Source of the DNA: Gnetum montanum
Lineage: Eukaryota > Streptophyta > Gnetopsida > Gnetales > Gnetaceae
Assembly: GCA_015680685.1 (NCBI GenBank)
Contig: MNCI01024940.1
Coordinates: 288,334-352,333 of the forward strand
Length of the DNA: 64,000 nucleotides
Reading direction: 5' to 3'
The notes below the pieces were generated by a model. The model saw only the letters and a program-made list of their open reading frames with translations, was not told the origin of the DNA and did no database searches. Positions 34,226 through 47,832 of this stretch are shown one piece after another. Position numbers and translations under genes: made by a program. Within the stretch, counting starts at the first letter, position 1. Every line of letters starts with the position of its first letter.

Positions 34226-37200
34226 TGACAATTAGTGACAAGATAGAGAAAGACTACACTCAATGATACCCCATGGGGGCATCGAGATGCTCTGCTACCT
34301 CAACCACAAAAAAAACAACGCAACCATATACATGAAATTATCAGATATCATTTGTAGATAGGATCTTTCAATCCCGTAGAAGCATCAGTGGTGGCTCCAA
34401 TCTTGCAAAATTTGCAACAATCACACCCAAGGATAAAGAAATGGGCCTCATAGGATGAAGGATTCCAGATACCCAAATTCGTCATTAAGATATTGCACAA
34501 CCAAAAATTCCTTTATGAGTCAAGCAGCCAAAATAATGAATCTTCAAGGAATGAGCCCTAAACATCTATTCAACTTCTCCTGACCCTTGAAGAACTTACC
34601 GCCAAGGATGAGCATATGCTCAAACTTGATAAGTTACTCAAAGGGAAGGGACAATGTAAGTCATTGAATCCACAAAAGCTTATTTTCAAGATGCTACCAT
34701 CAAGAAATGGTCAACTGAATATTAGAACCCACAATCTGCAATGAATAGCGAGGCACCCACAAGTGCATGGAGAACAAGAGAAACTATGTCTTCTTTGTTC
34801 CTTAGCTCATGCAAGTGAACTCACCACTACCACCCATGCACTACTAAGTAATCAGATCAATGATAAAGAAGAGAAAAAATGCACCAAACACTACTCCGTG
34901 GATGTGTCGAGATGCTCTGCTACCTCAACCGCACCAAATCAATGCAACCATTTGCACAAAATCAACCGATATCATTTTCGGAGGAGATCTTTCAATCCTA
35001 TAGAGCCATCAGTGGTGACTTCAATCTCACAAAATCCACAATAATCACAACCAAGCATAAACAAACAAGCCTCATAGAATGTAGGCTTCCAAATACCCGA
35101 ATTTTCCATTAAGTGACCACACAACCAAAAACTCCTTTGTGAAAGCTAGAGACAGAGTGTTGCATAACCAAAACAAGGGATTTTCGAGACATAAGCCTTA
35201 AACATCCATTCAACTACTCCTAAACCTTGGAAAAATTGCTGCCAAGTTTGAGAATTATGCTCAAACTTGACAAGTTACTCCAACGAAAGGCACAATGTAA
35301 GTCCTTGAATCCACAAAAGCTTATTTTTGAGACAAAATGACCATGAAATGGTCACCCTGATATCAGAACACATGATTTGCAATGAACAACAAGGCACCCA
35401 CAAGCACATGGAGAACAAGAGAGTGTACATGCTCTTTGTTCCTTGAAACATCCAAGTGAACTTGCCACTACCACCCATGCACTACTAAGTAATTGAATTG
35501 GTGATAAGGCAGAGAGAGCATGCACTTGACACTACCTCATGGGGACGTCAAGACTCTCTGCTACCTCAACCACACCAAATCAATGCACCAGTTTGCACAA
35601 AAGCATATGATATCATTTTTAGAGGGGATCTTTCAATCCCATACAGCCATCAGTGGTGGCTCCAAACTCAGAAAATCCAAAAATATCACACCAAGAGGAG
35701 ATCTTTCAATCCCATAGAGCCATCAATGGTCACTCTAATCTCACAACATCCAGAAGACAATCACACCTAGGGATAAAGAAATATTCCTCATAGGATGTAG
35801 GCTTCCAAATTCCCAGATTCAGGGTTAAGTGACTGCACAACCAAAGAATCCTTCATGAAACCCAGAGACAGGGTGTCGTGTAGCCAAAATAAGTGATTTT
35901 TGACACATGAGCCTCAAACATCCATCTTACTACTTCTAACCCTTGGAGAACTTACTAAAAAGCATGAGCATGCTCTTAAACTCAACAAGTTACTTCAAAG
36001 GAAGGCACAACATAAGTCTTTGAATCCATGAAATTTTATTTTCAAGATGGTACAACCATGAAATGGTCACCCAAATAATAAAATCCACAATCCACAATGA
36101 AAAGTAAGGCACCTGAAACTGCATGAAGAGCAAGAGAGACTAATTCCTCTTCGTTTCTCAGGTTGTGCAAGTGAACTTGCCACTACCACCCATGTGCTAC
36201 TAAGCAATCAAATCAGTGATAAGGTATAAAGAGAATGCACCTGAAGAAACAAGCCTTGTAGGATGCTGGCTTCCAAACACTTGAATTCACTGTTAAGTGA
36301 CTACACAACTAAAAACTCCTTCGTGAAACTTAGAGACAGAGAGTCGCACAGACAAAATAAGGGATTTTTGAGACATGAGCCTCATGTATCCATCCAACTG
36401 CTCCTAACCCTTGGAGAACTTATAGATGAGGATGAGCATGTGTTCAAACTTGACAAGTTACTCCAAGGGAAGGCACAACATAAGTCTTTGAATCTATGAA
36501 AGATTATTTTTGAGATGGTAGGACCACAAAATGATCACTGTCATATTAGAAAACCCAATCCAAACTGAATAGTGAGGCACCCACAAGTGCATGAAGAACA
36601 GGCGAGTGTACACCCTCTTCATTCCTAGGCAAGTACAAGTCAACTAACCACTACCACCCATGAACTACTAAGAGATCGAATTGGTGATAAGGTAAAGAGA
36701 GCATGCACTTGATGCTACACTATGGGGGCATCTAGATGCTCTGCTACCTCAACCACACCAAATCAATGCAACCATTCACATGAAATTATATTATATCATT
36801 TTCAGAGAGGATCTTTCAATCTTGTAGAGCCATCAATGGTGGCTCCAATCGTGCAACATCTTGAATAATTACACCCAGGGATAAAGAAATAGGCCTCATA
36901 GGATGTAGGCTTCCACATACATGAATTCAGCATTAAGTGACTACACAACCAAAAACTCCATCATGAAACCCAAAGATAGAGTGTCATACAGCCAAAATAA
37001 GGGATTTTTAAGACATGAGCCTCAAAAATCTATCCAACTACTCCTAACCCTTGGAGAACTTACTACTGAGGATGAGCATGCTCTCAAACTCAACAAGTTA
37101 CTCCAAAATAAGGCACAACATAAGTCTTTGAATACACAAAAGCTTATTTTCAAGATGGTATGATGAAAAAATGGTCACCCAAATATCAAAACCTAAGATC

Positions 37201-38765
37201 AACAAAGAATAATGAATCACTTGCAAGTGCATGGAGAATAAGAGAGAATACATTTTCTTTGTCCCTTGGCTCATGTAAGAGAACTCGCCACTACCATCCA
37301 TGCACTACTAAGCAATCAAATTAGTGATAAGGTAGAGAGAGCATGCACTTGATGCTACCCCATGGGGGTGTTGAGATGATCTGCTACCTCAACTACAACA
37401 AATCAATGCAACCATTCACACTACATTAACCAATGTCATTTTCAGACAGGATGTTTCATTCCCGTAGTGCCACTAGTAGTGGCTCCAATCTTGCAACATC
37501 TGCAATAATCACACCCAAGGATAACGAAATAGGACTCATAGGATGTAATATTCCAAATGCCCAAGTTTGGTGTTAAGTGATCACACAACTGAAAACTCCT
37601 TCATGAAACCCAGAGACAAAGTGTTGCATAGCCAAAACAACAAATTTCGAGACATCAGCCTGAAACATCCGTCCGACTACTCCTAACCCTTGGAGAACTT
37701 ACTACCTAGTATGAGCATGCTCTCAAACTTGACAATTTATTCCAAAGGAAGGCATAATGTAAGTATTTGAATCCATGAAAGCTTATTTTTGAGATTGTAC
37801 GATTATGCAATGGTCACCAAAATAATAGAATACACAATCTGCAATGAACAACGAGGCACTTGCAAATGCATGGAGAAGAAGAGAGACTACATCCTCTTCA
37901 TTTCTTGACTTGTTTGAGTAAACTTACCACTACCACCCATGTGCTACTAAGTAATTGAATCGATGATAAGGTAGAGAGAGCATGCACTTGATGCTACCCT
38001 GCAGGGCATGTTGAGATGCTCTACTACCTTAACCACATCAAATTAATGCAACGGTTCACACGAAATAAACCAATATCATTTGCAAAGGGGATCTTTTAAT
38101 CCCGTAGTGCCATCAGTAGTGGCTCAAATCTTGCAACATTTTCAACAATCACACCCAATTGCAAAGAAATAGGCCCCATAGGATGTAAGCTTCTATGTAC
38201 CCAAATTCAGTGTTAAGTGATCGCACAACTAAAAATTCCTTCATGAAACCTAGAGATAGAGTGTCGTACAACCAAAACAACATATTTTCAAGACATGAAC
38301 CTGAAACATCCATGTAACTACTCCCAACCCTTAGAGAACTTACTACTAAGGATGAGCATGTGCTTAAACTTAGCAAGTTACTCCAAGGAAAGGTACAACA
38401 TAAGTGTTTGAATCCACAAAAGCTTATTTTTAAGAGTGTATGACCAGGAAATGGTCACCAGAATATCAGAACCCATGATCCGCAATGAATAGTGAGGCAT
38501 CCACAAGTGCATGAATAATAAGAGAGCGTACACCCTCTTCATTCCTGGGTATGTCCAAGTTTACTCACAACTACCACCCATGCGCTTCTAAGCGATTGAC
38601 TTGGTGATAAGGCAAAGGAAGCATGCACCTGATGCTACCCCATGGGGGTGTCAAGATGATCTGCTACATCAATGGCAACAAATCAATGCAACTATTTGCA
38701 AAAAATCATTTAATATCATTTTTAGATAGGATCTTTCAATCCTATAGAGCCATCAGTATTGACAC
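34226..38765 (-). repeat. 640-bp tandem repeats of the 5' ETS (about seven copies)
   Basis: The landmark CT(C/G)TGCTACCTCAACCACA recurs near 34291, 34914, 35559, 36738, 37379, 38016 and 38659. The spacing is 623-645 bp, with one landmark lost in a rearranged double interval of about 1180 bp. Each unit carries ATATCATTTTCAGAGGGGAT, ACCCTTGGAGAACTTACT, AAAGCTTATTTTCAAGATGG and CACTACCACCCATGCACTAC in order. ORFs inside are broken and repeat-derived. The array separates the main promoter at 39.1 kb from 18S, which would make the 5' ETS about 6.7 kb. Confidence 0.93.
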
Positions 38766-39097
38766 CCCATCCACTTGACGTGTTCATCTCAAGAACGAGC
38801 TCTTAAAACATGTGTAAGAATGTTTAGGATAGACATAACGCAAGATAGCCAAAATCACTTCTTTGGTATCCTAGGATTCCTGGGCAACCAAGCCCATGAA
38901 ACATGCCTGCAACCTTCCAAGCCTTTTATCTCAAATTGTAAATGAGTACACCACCTTCTCTGAGGCTATCCTTCTTCACAACAAGGCTCATGAGTCACGA
39001 ACATGAACAATGAGGCCATGATATCATGGGTAGGGCAACACATCTGTGGGGGAGAAACCCATGTATCACTCTATCACTATGATCAATCATCAACTAT
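38766..39097 (-). other. Promoter-proximal ETS spacer
   Basis: This unique 0.33-kb segment between the putative transcription start and the first 640-bp repeat is homologous to 5815-6092. It contains GAATGTTTAGGATAGACATA and GATATCATGGGTAGGGCAAC. No gene is seen. Confidence 0.75.
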
Positions 39098-39168
39098 ACC
39101 TCCCCTTATATATGTTGATTGGATCAATTTCAGCCATACCATCATGCATCCTTATAAATTTGATCATG
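39098..39168 (-). promoter_or_regulatory. Putative main rDNA Pol I promoter P7 (minus strand)
   Basis: On minus this reads CAACATATATAAGGGGAGGT, an exact match to the plant Pol I core TATATAAGGGG. It has the best core of all seven copies. It lies about 6.7 kb upstream of 18S, at the boundary between the ETS repeats and the 15-bp spacer array, which is where a gene promoter is expected. Upstream it shares the TTATAAGGATGCATGATGG block with P1-P6. Transcription start would be about 39099-39103 if the angiosperm rule (start at the base after the TATATAAGG) holds. The rRNA genes are decayed, so it is probably inactive. Confidence 0.7.
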
Positions 39169-42100
39169 AAGGACTGGCTTAAGGAGTGCACTCTTAGGGA
39201 GAGCGCTCTCATGTGCGTAGCCCAAGGCACTCATAGGGAGGATGCTCTTAAGGAGAGCACTCTCTAAAAGGCTGCTCTAACGAAGGGCACTCTCATGAAG
39301 AATGCTCTTAAGGAGGGTGTCATCAAGGAGACCACTCTTAGGCAGGGCATTCTCAAGGAGGGCACTCTTAGGAAGGGTGCTCTACGATAGAACACTCTCA
39401 ACAATGACGTTCTTGAGAAGAACACTCACATGAGGGCGTAAGGTGCTCTCATGGAGGACACTCTCAACAAGAACACTCTCGTGGAGGTAGCTTTAACGTA
39501 GAACACTCTCAGGGAGAATGCTCTCAAGGAGGGAACTCTCATGGATAATGCTCTTAAGAAAGAAGCTATCAAGGATGGCATTCTTAGGGAGATAGCTCTC
39601 ATGGAGGGTGTTCTTAGGGAGGGCACTCTTAGGAAGGGAACTCTTCAAAAGAATGCTCTCAACAAGGGTGCTCTCGAGAAGAACACTCTCACATGCATAA
39701 TGCAAGGTGCCCTTATGTATAATGCTTTCATAGAGGGCACTCTCAAGGAGAACTCTCTCACGGAGGCCACTCTAATAGAGGCCGCTCTTAGGGAGAATGC
39801 TCTCAGGAAGGGTGCTCTCAAGGAGGGCACTTTTTGATAGAATGCTCTCAATGAGGGTGCTCCAAGGGGCATGCTCCTGATGAGGGTCCTCTCAAGAAGA
39901 ATTCTCTTTAGAAGGATGCTCTAACGAAGGGTGATCTCAAGGAGAACACTCTCAGGGAGGGTGTTCCCAGCGAGACTAATCTCAAGGAGGATGTTCTAAT
40001 GCAGGACACTCTCCAAGAGAATGCTCTCAATAAGGGTGCTCTCAAGGAAAACAATCTTACATGCATAATGCAAGGTGCTCCTAGGGAGAATTATCTAAGA
40101 GAGGTATCTTTGAGGGAGAGCACTCTTTGGGAATTTTCCCTTCGATAGGGAGCTCTCAACAAGGGTGCTCTTAAGGAGAACACTCTCACATGCATAGTGC
40201 AAGGTGAAAGGCACTCTCAAGGAGAATGCTCTCCAAAAGGCTACTCTAATAGAGGGAACTCTTAGTGAGAGTTCTCTCATGAAGAACATTCTTAAGGAGG
40301 ATGCTTTCAAGGAGGGCATCCTCAAGGAGACTACTCTCAAGGAGTGCATTCTTAGGGAGAGCACTCTTAGGAAGGGTGTTCTCTAAAAGAACACTCTCAA
40401 TGAGGGCACTCTCAAGGTAAACACTCTCACGTGCATAATGCAAGGTACTCTCATGAACAATGCTCTCATGGAGGGTGCTCTAAGGAAGAATGCTCTCAAG
40501 GAGATTGCTCTAACGGAGGCCACTCTCAGGAAGAACACTCTCAAGGAGATCACTCTCAAGGAGGGCCCTCTTTGACAAAATTCTCTTAACGAGGGTGCTC
40601 TAGGGAGAATGCTCCCAATGAGGGCCCTCTCAAAGAGAAAACTCTTCAAAAGGCCACTCTAATGGAGGGCGTTCTTAAGGAGAACACTCTCGGGGAGGGC
40701 GATCTCATGTATAATACTCTTAAGGAGGACACTCTCAAGGAGGGCATCCCCAGGGAGACTGAACTCAAGGAGGGCATTCTAATGGAGGTAGCTTTCCAAG
40801 ATAATAATCTCAACAAAGGTACTATCAAGGGGAACACTCTCATGTGTGTAACACAAGGTGCTCTTAGGGAGAATGCTTTGATGGAGGTTGCTCTAAGCGA
40901 GAGTGCTCTTTTGAAGGGCATCCTCCAAGAGGAAGCTCTCAACGAGGGTGCTCTCAAGGAGAACACTCTCACGTGCATAGTGCAAGGCACTCTTAGGGAA
41001 GGTGCTCTCAAGAAAATTCTCTTTGAAGTGCCAGTCTAAGAGAGGAAGCTCTCAAGGAGAATGCTCTTCGGGAGGCTGATCTCACAGAGAATGTTCTTAA
41101 GAAGGACACTCTTGAGGAGGGCATCCTTAGTGATACCACTTCGAAGGAGGCTTTTCTCAGGGAGGGTACTCTTAGGAAGGGCATTCTCCAATAGAACTCT
41201 CTCAATGAGGATTTTCTGAAAGTAAAAAATCTCACATGTGTAACGCAAGGTGCTCTCATGGACAATGCTCTCATGGAGGGTTCTTGTAAGGAGAATGCTC
41301 TTGCAGAGGCTGTTCTAATGGAGGCTGCTCTTAGGGAGGGCACTCTCAAGGAGGGCACTCTTCAAAAAAATGCTCTCAATGAGTGTGCTCTATGGAGAAT
41401 GCTTCCAATGAGGGTACTCTCAAAGATAACTCTCTTTGAAAGCCTGCTCTAATAGATGACACTCTCAAGAAGAATGCTCTCGTGAAGGGCGATCTCATGG
41501 AGAACACTCTTAAGGAGGATGCTCTTAAGAAGGGTGTCCCCAGGGAGACCACTCTCAAGGAGAGTACTATCCAAGAGAATGCTCTCAAAAAGGGTGCTCT
41601 CAAGGAGAGCACTCTCACATGCATAATGCAAGGTGCTCTTAGGGAGAACACTCTAAGGGAGGTTACTCTGAGAAAGAGTGCTCTCCGTGAGGGAATCCTC
41701 TGAGAGGAAGCTCTCAATGAGGGTGATCTCGAGCAGAACACTCTCATGTGCATAGCACAAGGTACTGTTAAGGAGAATTATCTTCAAAATTCCACTCTAA
41801 GGGAGGAAGATATCAAGGAGAACACTCCCAAGGAGGGTGCTCCTGGGGAGGGTGATCTCACAGAGAACGTTCTTAAGGAGGACGCTCTCAAGGAAGGCAT
41901 CCTTAGGGAGACTGCTCTTAAGGAGGGAATTCTTAGGGAGGGCACTCTTAGGAAGAGTGATGTCCAAAAGAATGCTCTCAATGAGGGTGCTCTTGAGCTA
42001 AACACTCTCACATGTGTAACACAAGGTGCTCTCATGGACAAAGCTTCCATGTAGAGCTTTCTCAAGGAAACACTCTTGTGGATGCCACTCTTAGGAAGAA

Positions 42101-45100
42101 TGCTCTTGGGGAGAGCACTTTCAATGAGGGAGCTCCAGGGAGAATGTTGTTGGTAAGGGTGCTCTCAAAGAGAATGTTGTTTATAAGGCCACTCTAATGA
42201 AGGGTGCTCTCATGGAGGGTACTCTCATGGAGAATGCTCTTAAGGAGGACATTCTCAAGGAGGGCATCCCTAGGGAGACCACTCTCAAGGAGGGAATTCT
42301 AATGGAGGGTGCTCTTCAAGAGAACACTCTCAACAAGGGTGCTCTTAAGAAGAAAACTATCATGTGCATAACACAAGGTTCTCTCAAGGAGAACACTCTT
42401 ATGTGCATAACACAAGGTTCTCTCAAGGAGAATGATCTAAGATAGGTTGCTCTGAGGGAGAGTGCTCTCTATTAGGGCATCCTTCGAGGAGGAGCTCTCA
42501 ACAAGGGCACTCTCAAGAAGAACACTCTCACGTGCATAGCACAAGATGCTCTTGGGGAAGGCACTCTCAAGTAGAACAATCTTTGAAAGGCTGCTCTAAT
42601 GGAAGAGGCTCTCAAGGAGAACACTCTCAAGGAGGGAGCTCTCATAAAGAACACTCTTAAGAAGAATGCTCTTAAGGAGGGTGTCCTTAAGGAGACCACT
42701 CTTATAGAGGGTATTCTAAAGGAAGAAACTCTTAGGAAGGGTGCTCTCTGATAGAACACTCTGAATGAGGATGCTCTTGAGGAGAACACTCACACAAGGG
42801 TGCACAGTGCTTTCATTGAGGGCACTCTCAAGGAGGTAGATCTAATGTTGAAAGCTCTTAGGGAGAACACTTTTAGGGAGGTCACTCCCATGGAGAATGA
42901 TCTTAATGAGGATGCTATCAAGGATGGTATGCTCAAGGAGATAGCTCTCAAGGAGGACACTCTTAGGAAGGGCACTCTCCAAAAGAACACTTAGAATGAG
43001 GGTGCTCTCAAGGTGAACACTCTCACATGCGCAACGTAAGGTGCTCTCATTGACAACACTCTCATAGAAGGCACTCTCAAGGAGAATGCTCTTGTGGAGG
43101 CTACTCTAATGGAGGTCACTCTTAGGGAGAATGCTATAAGAAAAGGGTGATCTCAAGGAGGGCACTCTTCGATAGAATGCTCTCAATGAAGGCACTCTAG
43201 GGAGAATGCTCCTAGTTACGGCCCTCTCAAAGAGAATGCTCTTCGAAAGGCCACTCTCGAGGATGACGCTCTTAAGGAGAATACTCTCAAGAAGTGTGTC
43301 CCCAGTTAGATCGATCTCAAGGAGAGCACTCTCCAAGAGAACACTCTCAACAAGGGTGCTCTCGAGGAGAACAATCTTATGTTTGTAATGCAAGGTGCTC
43401 TCAAAGAGAACACTCTAAGGGAGGTTTCTCTAAGAGATAATGCTCTCTTGGAGGGCACCCTCTAAGAGGGAGCTCTTAACAAGGGAACTCTCTAGGAAAA
43501 CACTCTTATGTGCATAGTGCAAGGCACTCTCAAGGAGAAAACTCTCCAAAATGCCGCTCTAATGGAGGAAGCTCTTAAGAAAAATGCTCTCAAGGAGGGT
43601 GCTTTCATGGAGGATGATGTCATAGAAAATGTTCTTAATAAGGATGCTCTCAAGGAGGGCATCCTTAGGGAGATCACTCTCAAGGAGGGCACTTTCCAAG
43701 AGAATGCTCTCAAGGAGAACACTCTCATGTGTGTAACACAAGGTGCTCTCAAGGAGAATGCTCTAAGAGAGGTCACTCTAAGGAAGAGTGCTCTCCATGA
43801 GGGCACCCTCCAAGAGGGAGCTCTCAATGAGGGTGCTCTTGAGGAGAACACTCTCATGTGCATATCTTAAGGTGCTCTTGAGGAAGGCACTCTCAAGGAA
43901 AATAATCTCCAAAAGGCTACTCTAATGGAGGATACTCTCAAGGAGAATGCTCTTAGGGAGGGCACTCTTAGGGAGGGTGCTCTCATTGAGAATTCTTTTA
44001 AAGAGGATGCTCTTGAGGGGGGCATCCTCAGGGACATTGCTCTTAGGGAGGGTGTTCTCAAGGAGGGCACTCTTAGGAAGGGTGCTCTCCAACAGAATTC
44101 TCTCAATGAGGACACTCTCAAGGATAACACTCACATGAGGGTGCAAGTTGCTCTTATGGAGGGTGCTCTCAAGGATAACGATTTCAAGGAAAATGCTCTC
44201 GCGGAGGTAGATCTAATGTAAGAAGATCATAGGGAGAATGCTCTTAAGGAGGATTCTATCGAAGATGGCATCCTCAGGGAGATAGATCTGAGGAAGGACA
44301 TTCTCAGGGATGACACTCTTACGAAGGACACTTTCCAAAAGAATGTTCTCAATGAGGGTGCTCTTGAGGTGAACACTCTCATGTGCGTAATGCAAGGTGC
44401 TCTCATGGATAATGCTTTCATGGAGGACACTCAAGGAGAACATTCTCGTGGAGGCTACTTTAATAGAGGGTGCTCTTAGGGAGAATGCACTTGGGAAGAG
44501 CACTCTTTGAAAAAAATGCTCTTAATGAGGGTGCTCTAGGGAGAATGCTCTTGATGAGGGCCCTCTCAAAGAGAATGCTCTTCGGAAGGCTACTCTAATG
44601 GAGTGCGCTCTCAAGGAGAATGCTCTTGGGAAGGGCATCCCCAGAGAGACCAATCTCTAGGAGGGCATTCTAATTGAGGGTGCTCTCCAAGAGAGTGCTC
44701 TCAATAAGGGCACTCTCAAGGAGAACACTCTCATGTGCATAACATAAGGTGAGGGCACTCTTAGGAAGGATGCTTTCTGAAAGAATGCTCTCAATGAGGG
44801 CACTCTCAAGGTGAACACTCTCACATGTGTAATGCAAGGTACTCTCATAGATAATGCTCTCATGAAGAGTGCTCTTAAGGAGAATGCTCTCATGGAGGGT
44901 GCTCTCAAGGAGGGTGCTCTAAAGGAGGGTGCTCTTTGACAAAATAATATCAATGAGGGTGCTCCAGGGAGAACGCTCATAGTGAGGACCCTCTTAAAGA
45001 GAAAACTCTTCAGAAGGCCACTCTAACGAAGGGTGATCTCCAAGAGAATGCTCTCGGGGAGGGCAATCTCACGTAGAAAACTCTTAAAGAGAACACTCTC

Positions 45101-46874
45101 AAGGAGGGCATCCCTAGGGGGACTGATCTCAAGGAGAACATTCTAATGGAGGTAGCTCTCCAAGAGAATAATATCAACAAGGATTCTCTCTAGGAGAACA
45201 CTCTCATATGAAAAACACAAAGTGCTCTCGCAGAGAACACTCTAAGGGAGTTCGCTCTGAGGGAGAGCACTCTTTGTGAGGGTGCCCTACGAGAGGGAGC
45301 TCTCAACAAGGGTTCTCTTAAGGAGAATACTCTCATGTGCATAGTGAAAGCTACTCTTGGGGTAGGCACTCTCAAGGCGAAAAATCTCTAAAAGGCCACT
45401 CTAATTGAGAAGGCTCTCAAGGAGAATGCTCTAAGGGAGGGCACTCTCATAAAGAACACTCTTAAGGAGGATGCTATCGAGGAAGGCATCCTTAGGGAGA
45501 CCACTCTAAATAAGGGAGCTCTTATGGTGAATGCTCTTAACGAGGACGTTCTTAAGGAGGCCATCCTAAAGGAGATCACTCTCAAGGAGGATGTTCTCAA
45601 TACTTAGGAAGGTTGCTCTCTAATAGAATTTTCTCAATGAGGATGCTCTCGAGAAGAACACTCACACGAAGGTGCAAGGTTCTCTCATGGGGGGCTCTCT
45701 CAAGGAGAACACCTTCATAGCGGTAAATCTAACATAGAAAGCTCTCAAGAAGAATAATCTTAAGGAGGGCACTCTCATGGATAATGCTCTTAAGAAAGAC
45801 ACTATCAAGGATGGCATCCTCAAAGATATCGCTCTCAAGGAGGGTGTTCTAAGGGAGCGCACTCTTAGGAAAGGCACTCTCCAAAAGATTGCTCTCAACA
45901 AGGGCAGTCTTGAAAAACACTCGCACAAGTGTAACATTAGGTGCTCTCATGGATAATGCTATCAAGGAGAACACTCTCGTAGAGGCTACTCTAATAGAGG
46001 CTGCTCTTAGGAAGAATGCTCTTGGGAAGGACACTTAATAGTAAGGCACTCTTCAACAGAATGCTCTTAACGAGGGTGCTCTAGGGAGAACACTCTCAAT
46101 GAGAGCCCTCTCAAAGAGAACACTCTTCGAAAGGCTATTCTAACAGAGGGTGCTCTCATGGAGAATGCACTTAAGGAGGACTCTCTCAAGGAAGGCATCC
46201 TTAGCAAGATCAATCTCAAGGAGGGAGTTCTAATGGAGGATGCTCTCCAAGAGAACACTCTCAGCAAGGTCACTCTCAAGGAGAACACTCTCACATACAT
46301 AATGCAAGGTGCTCTTAGGGAGAACGATTTGAGGAAGGTCTTAATGAGGAAGAGTGCTCTCTAGGAGGGCATCCTCCAAGAGGGAGTTCTCAACAAGGGT
46401 GCTCTCAAGGAGAACACTCTCTAAAAATTTGATCTAATGGAGGGAACTCTTAGGGATGGTGCTCTCATGGAGAACATTCTTAAGGAGGACACTCTCAAGG
46501 AGGGCATACTAAGGGAGATTGCTATCAGGGAGGGTGTTCTTAGGGAGGGAACTCTTAGGAAGGACACTCTACAAAAGAACTCTCTCAACGAGGGCACTCT
46601 CGAGGTGAATGCTCTCACATTTGTAATGTAAGATGCTCTCATGGAAAATTCTCTCATGGAGGGTACTCTTAAGGAGAACAATCTTGCAGATGCCACTCCA
46701 ATGAAGGCTGCTCTTAGGGAGAACACTCTTGCGGAGGGTTCTCTCAAGGAGAGAACTCTTAGATAAAATGCTCTCAACCAGGGCACTCCAAGGGGAATGC
46801 TCTCAGTGAGGGCACTCTCAAATAGAACACTCTTTATAAGGAGATTCTAATAGAGGGCACTCTCAAGGAGAACA
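39169..46874. repeat. 15-bp tandem satellite array, block 6
   Basis: This is 7.7 kb of the same family, upstream of the putative main promoter. Marker segments recur near 39212, 39691, 40057, 40192, 40430, 40843, 40971, 41230, 41619, 41749, 42012, 42365, 42530, 43500, 43730, 44383, 44730, 44826, 45337 and 46296. At 42361-42420 a 46-bp segment (ATGTGCATAACACAAGGTTC with its flank) is directly duplicated with little change, an example of recent slippage or unequal exchange. The right end joins an LTR at 46875. Confidence 0.95.
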
Positions 46875-47832
46875 TGAAGCACCATAAATTTTGGAACTCT
46901 CATGATTCAAAAATCCCAAAAATTTGGGCTAGTATCCCTACAAGCATGATGTCATGATGGACCATGTAGATGACATGGCACCTTGGAAGTCCTAACACCT
47001 GCAAAGCTACTTCGAAGCTTGCCTACCACCCTTTGTAGCATAGTCAACATGGCATCTAGTCACAAGGCTAGTTCGCATGAAAAAGGAACTAGGGGTAGAT
47101 TGAATAGTCTAGCAAATTTTCTATCTCCCAGGCTCACAGGCTTGCTACACCCTCTAGCTTGCCTAGCTCGACAGTTGACTCAGCTGACGGTCTACCTAGG
47201 GACGATGCTAGGAGTTGCCAAAGATGTTTAGGATGAGTGAAATAGTTCAAAATTTTTTTTAACTATGAGACCTGTTATGCTATACTATGCTACACAATGT
47301 AGAAAGCTTTGAGAAGATTGACCAGGCATCAAAGATGTAGTTGACAATGACTTAGTCCTCTGGGATATCTACCCCACATCATCCTTGACGCATGAGCAAC
47401 ACGATGCAATAAAATGTGGTAAATTTTGTTAGAAATAATCTCAATTTAAGTGCTATGCTATGCTACACTATGCAACTTAGCACAGGATAGCTAGGGTGTA
47501 CTCTGACAATTCTCCTATGGCTATAGATGGCTCTGATGGAGTAAGCATATTTGCCCATGCTTTAACCATTAAACAAGTTTGCTTTGCTACCACACCAGGA
47601 CATAATTAACATTTTGATTACAAAGTAAGTTAGAACTAGAGTCAAATTGAATGCTACACTATGCTACGCTATGCAAATTAGAATAGTGTAGCAAGGTTAG
47701 AATGAACAAAGGTCTCCTGCCAAGTGGTTCCTAGCAAAGGGATTGCACTTGGCAACATTCAGACCTCCAAGACTACCTGTCCCACTTCGCCCCTTAGGCC
47801 CTAAGCAGAATTTCTCAACAAAGCATTGTAGA
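46875..47832 (+). mobile_element. LTR fragment (5' 958 bp), truncated by tandem duplication
   Basis: It begins TGAAGCACCATAAATTTTGG, a start shared in pattern with the other LTRs of this window. It matches 49943-50896 almost base for base, including the GCTA(C/T)GCTATGCTACAC palindrome-rich part. It ends at an array junction at 47833 with no LTR end, TATA box or target-site duplication on the right. Confidence 0.85.
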
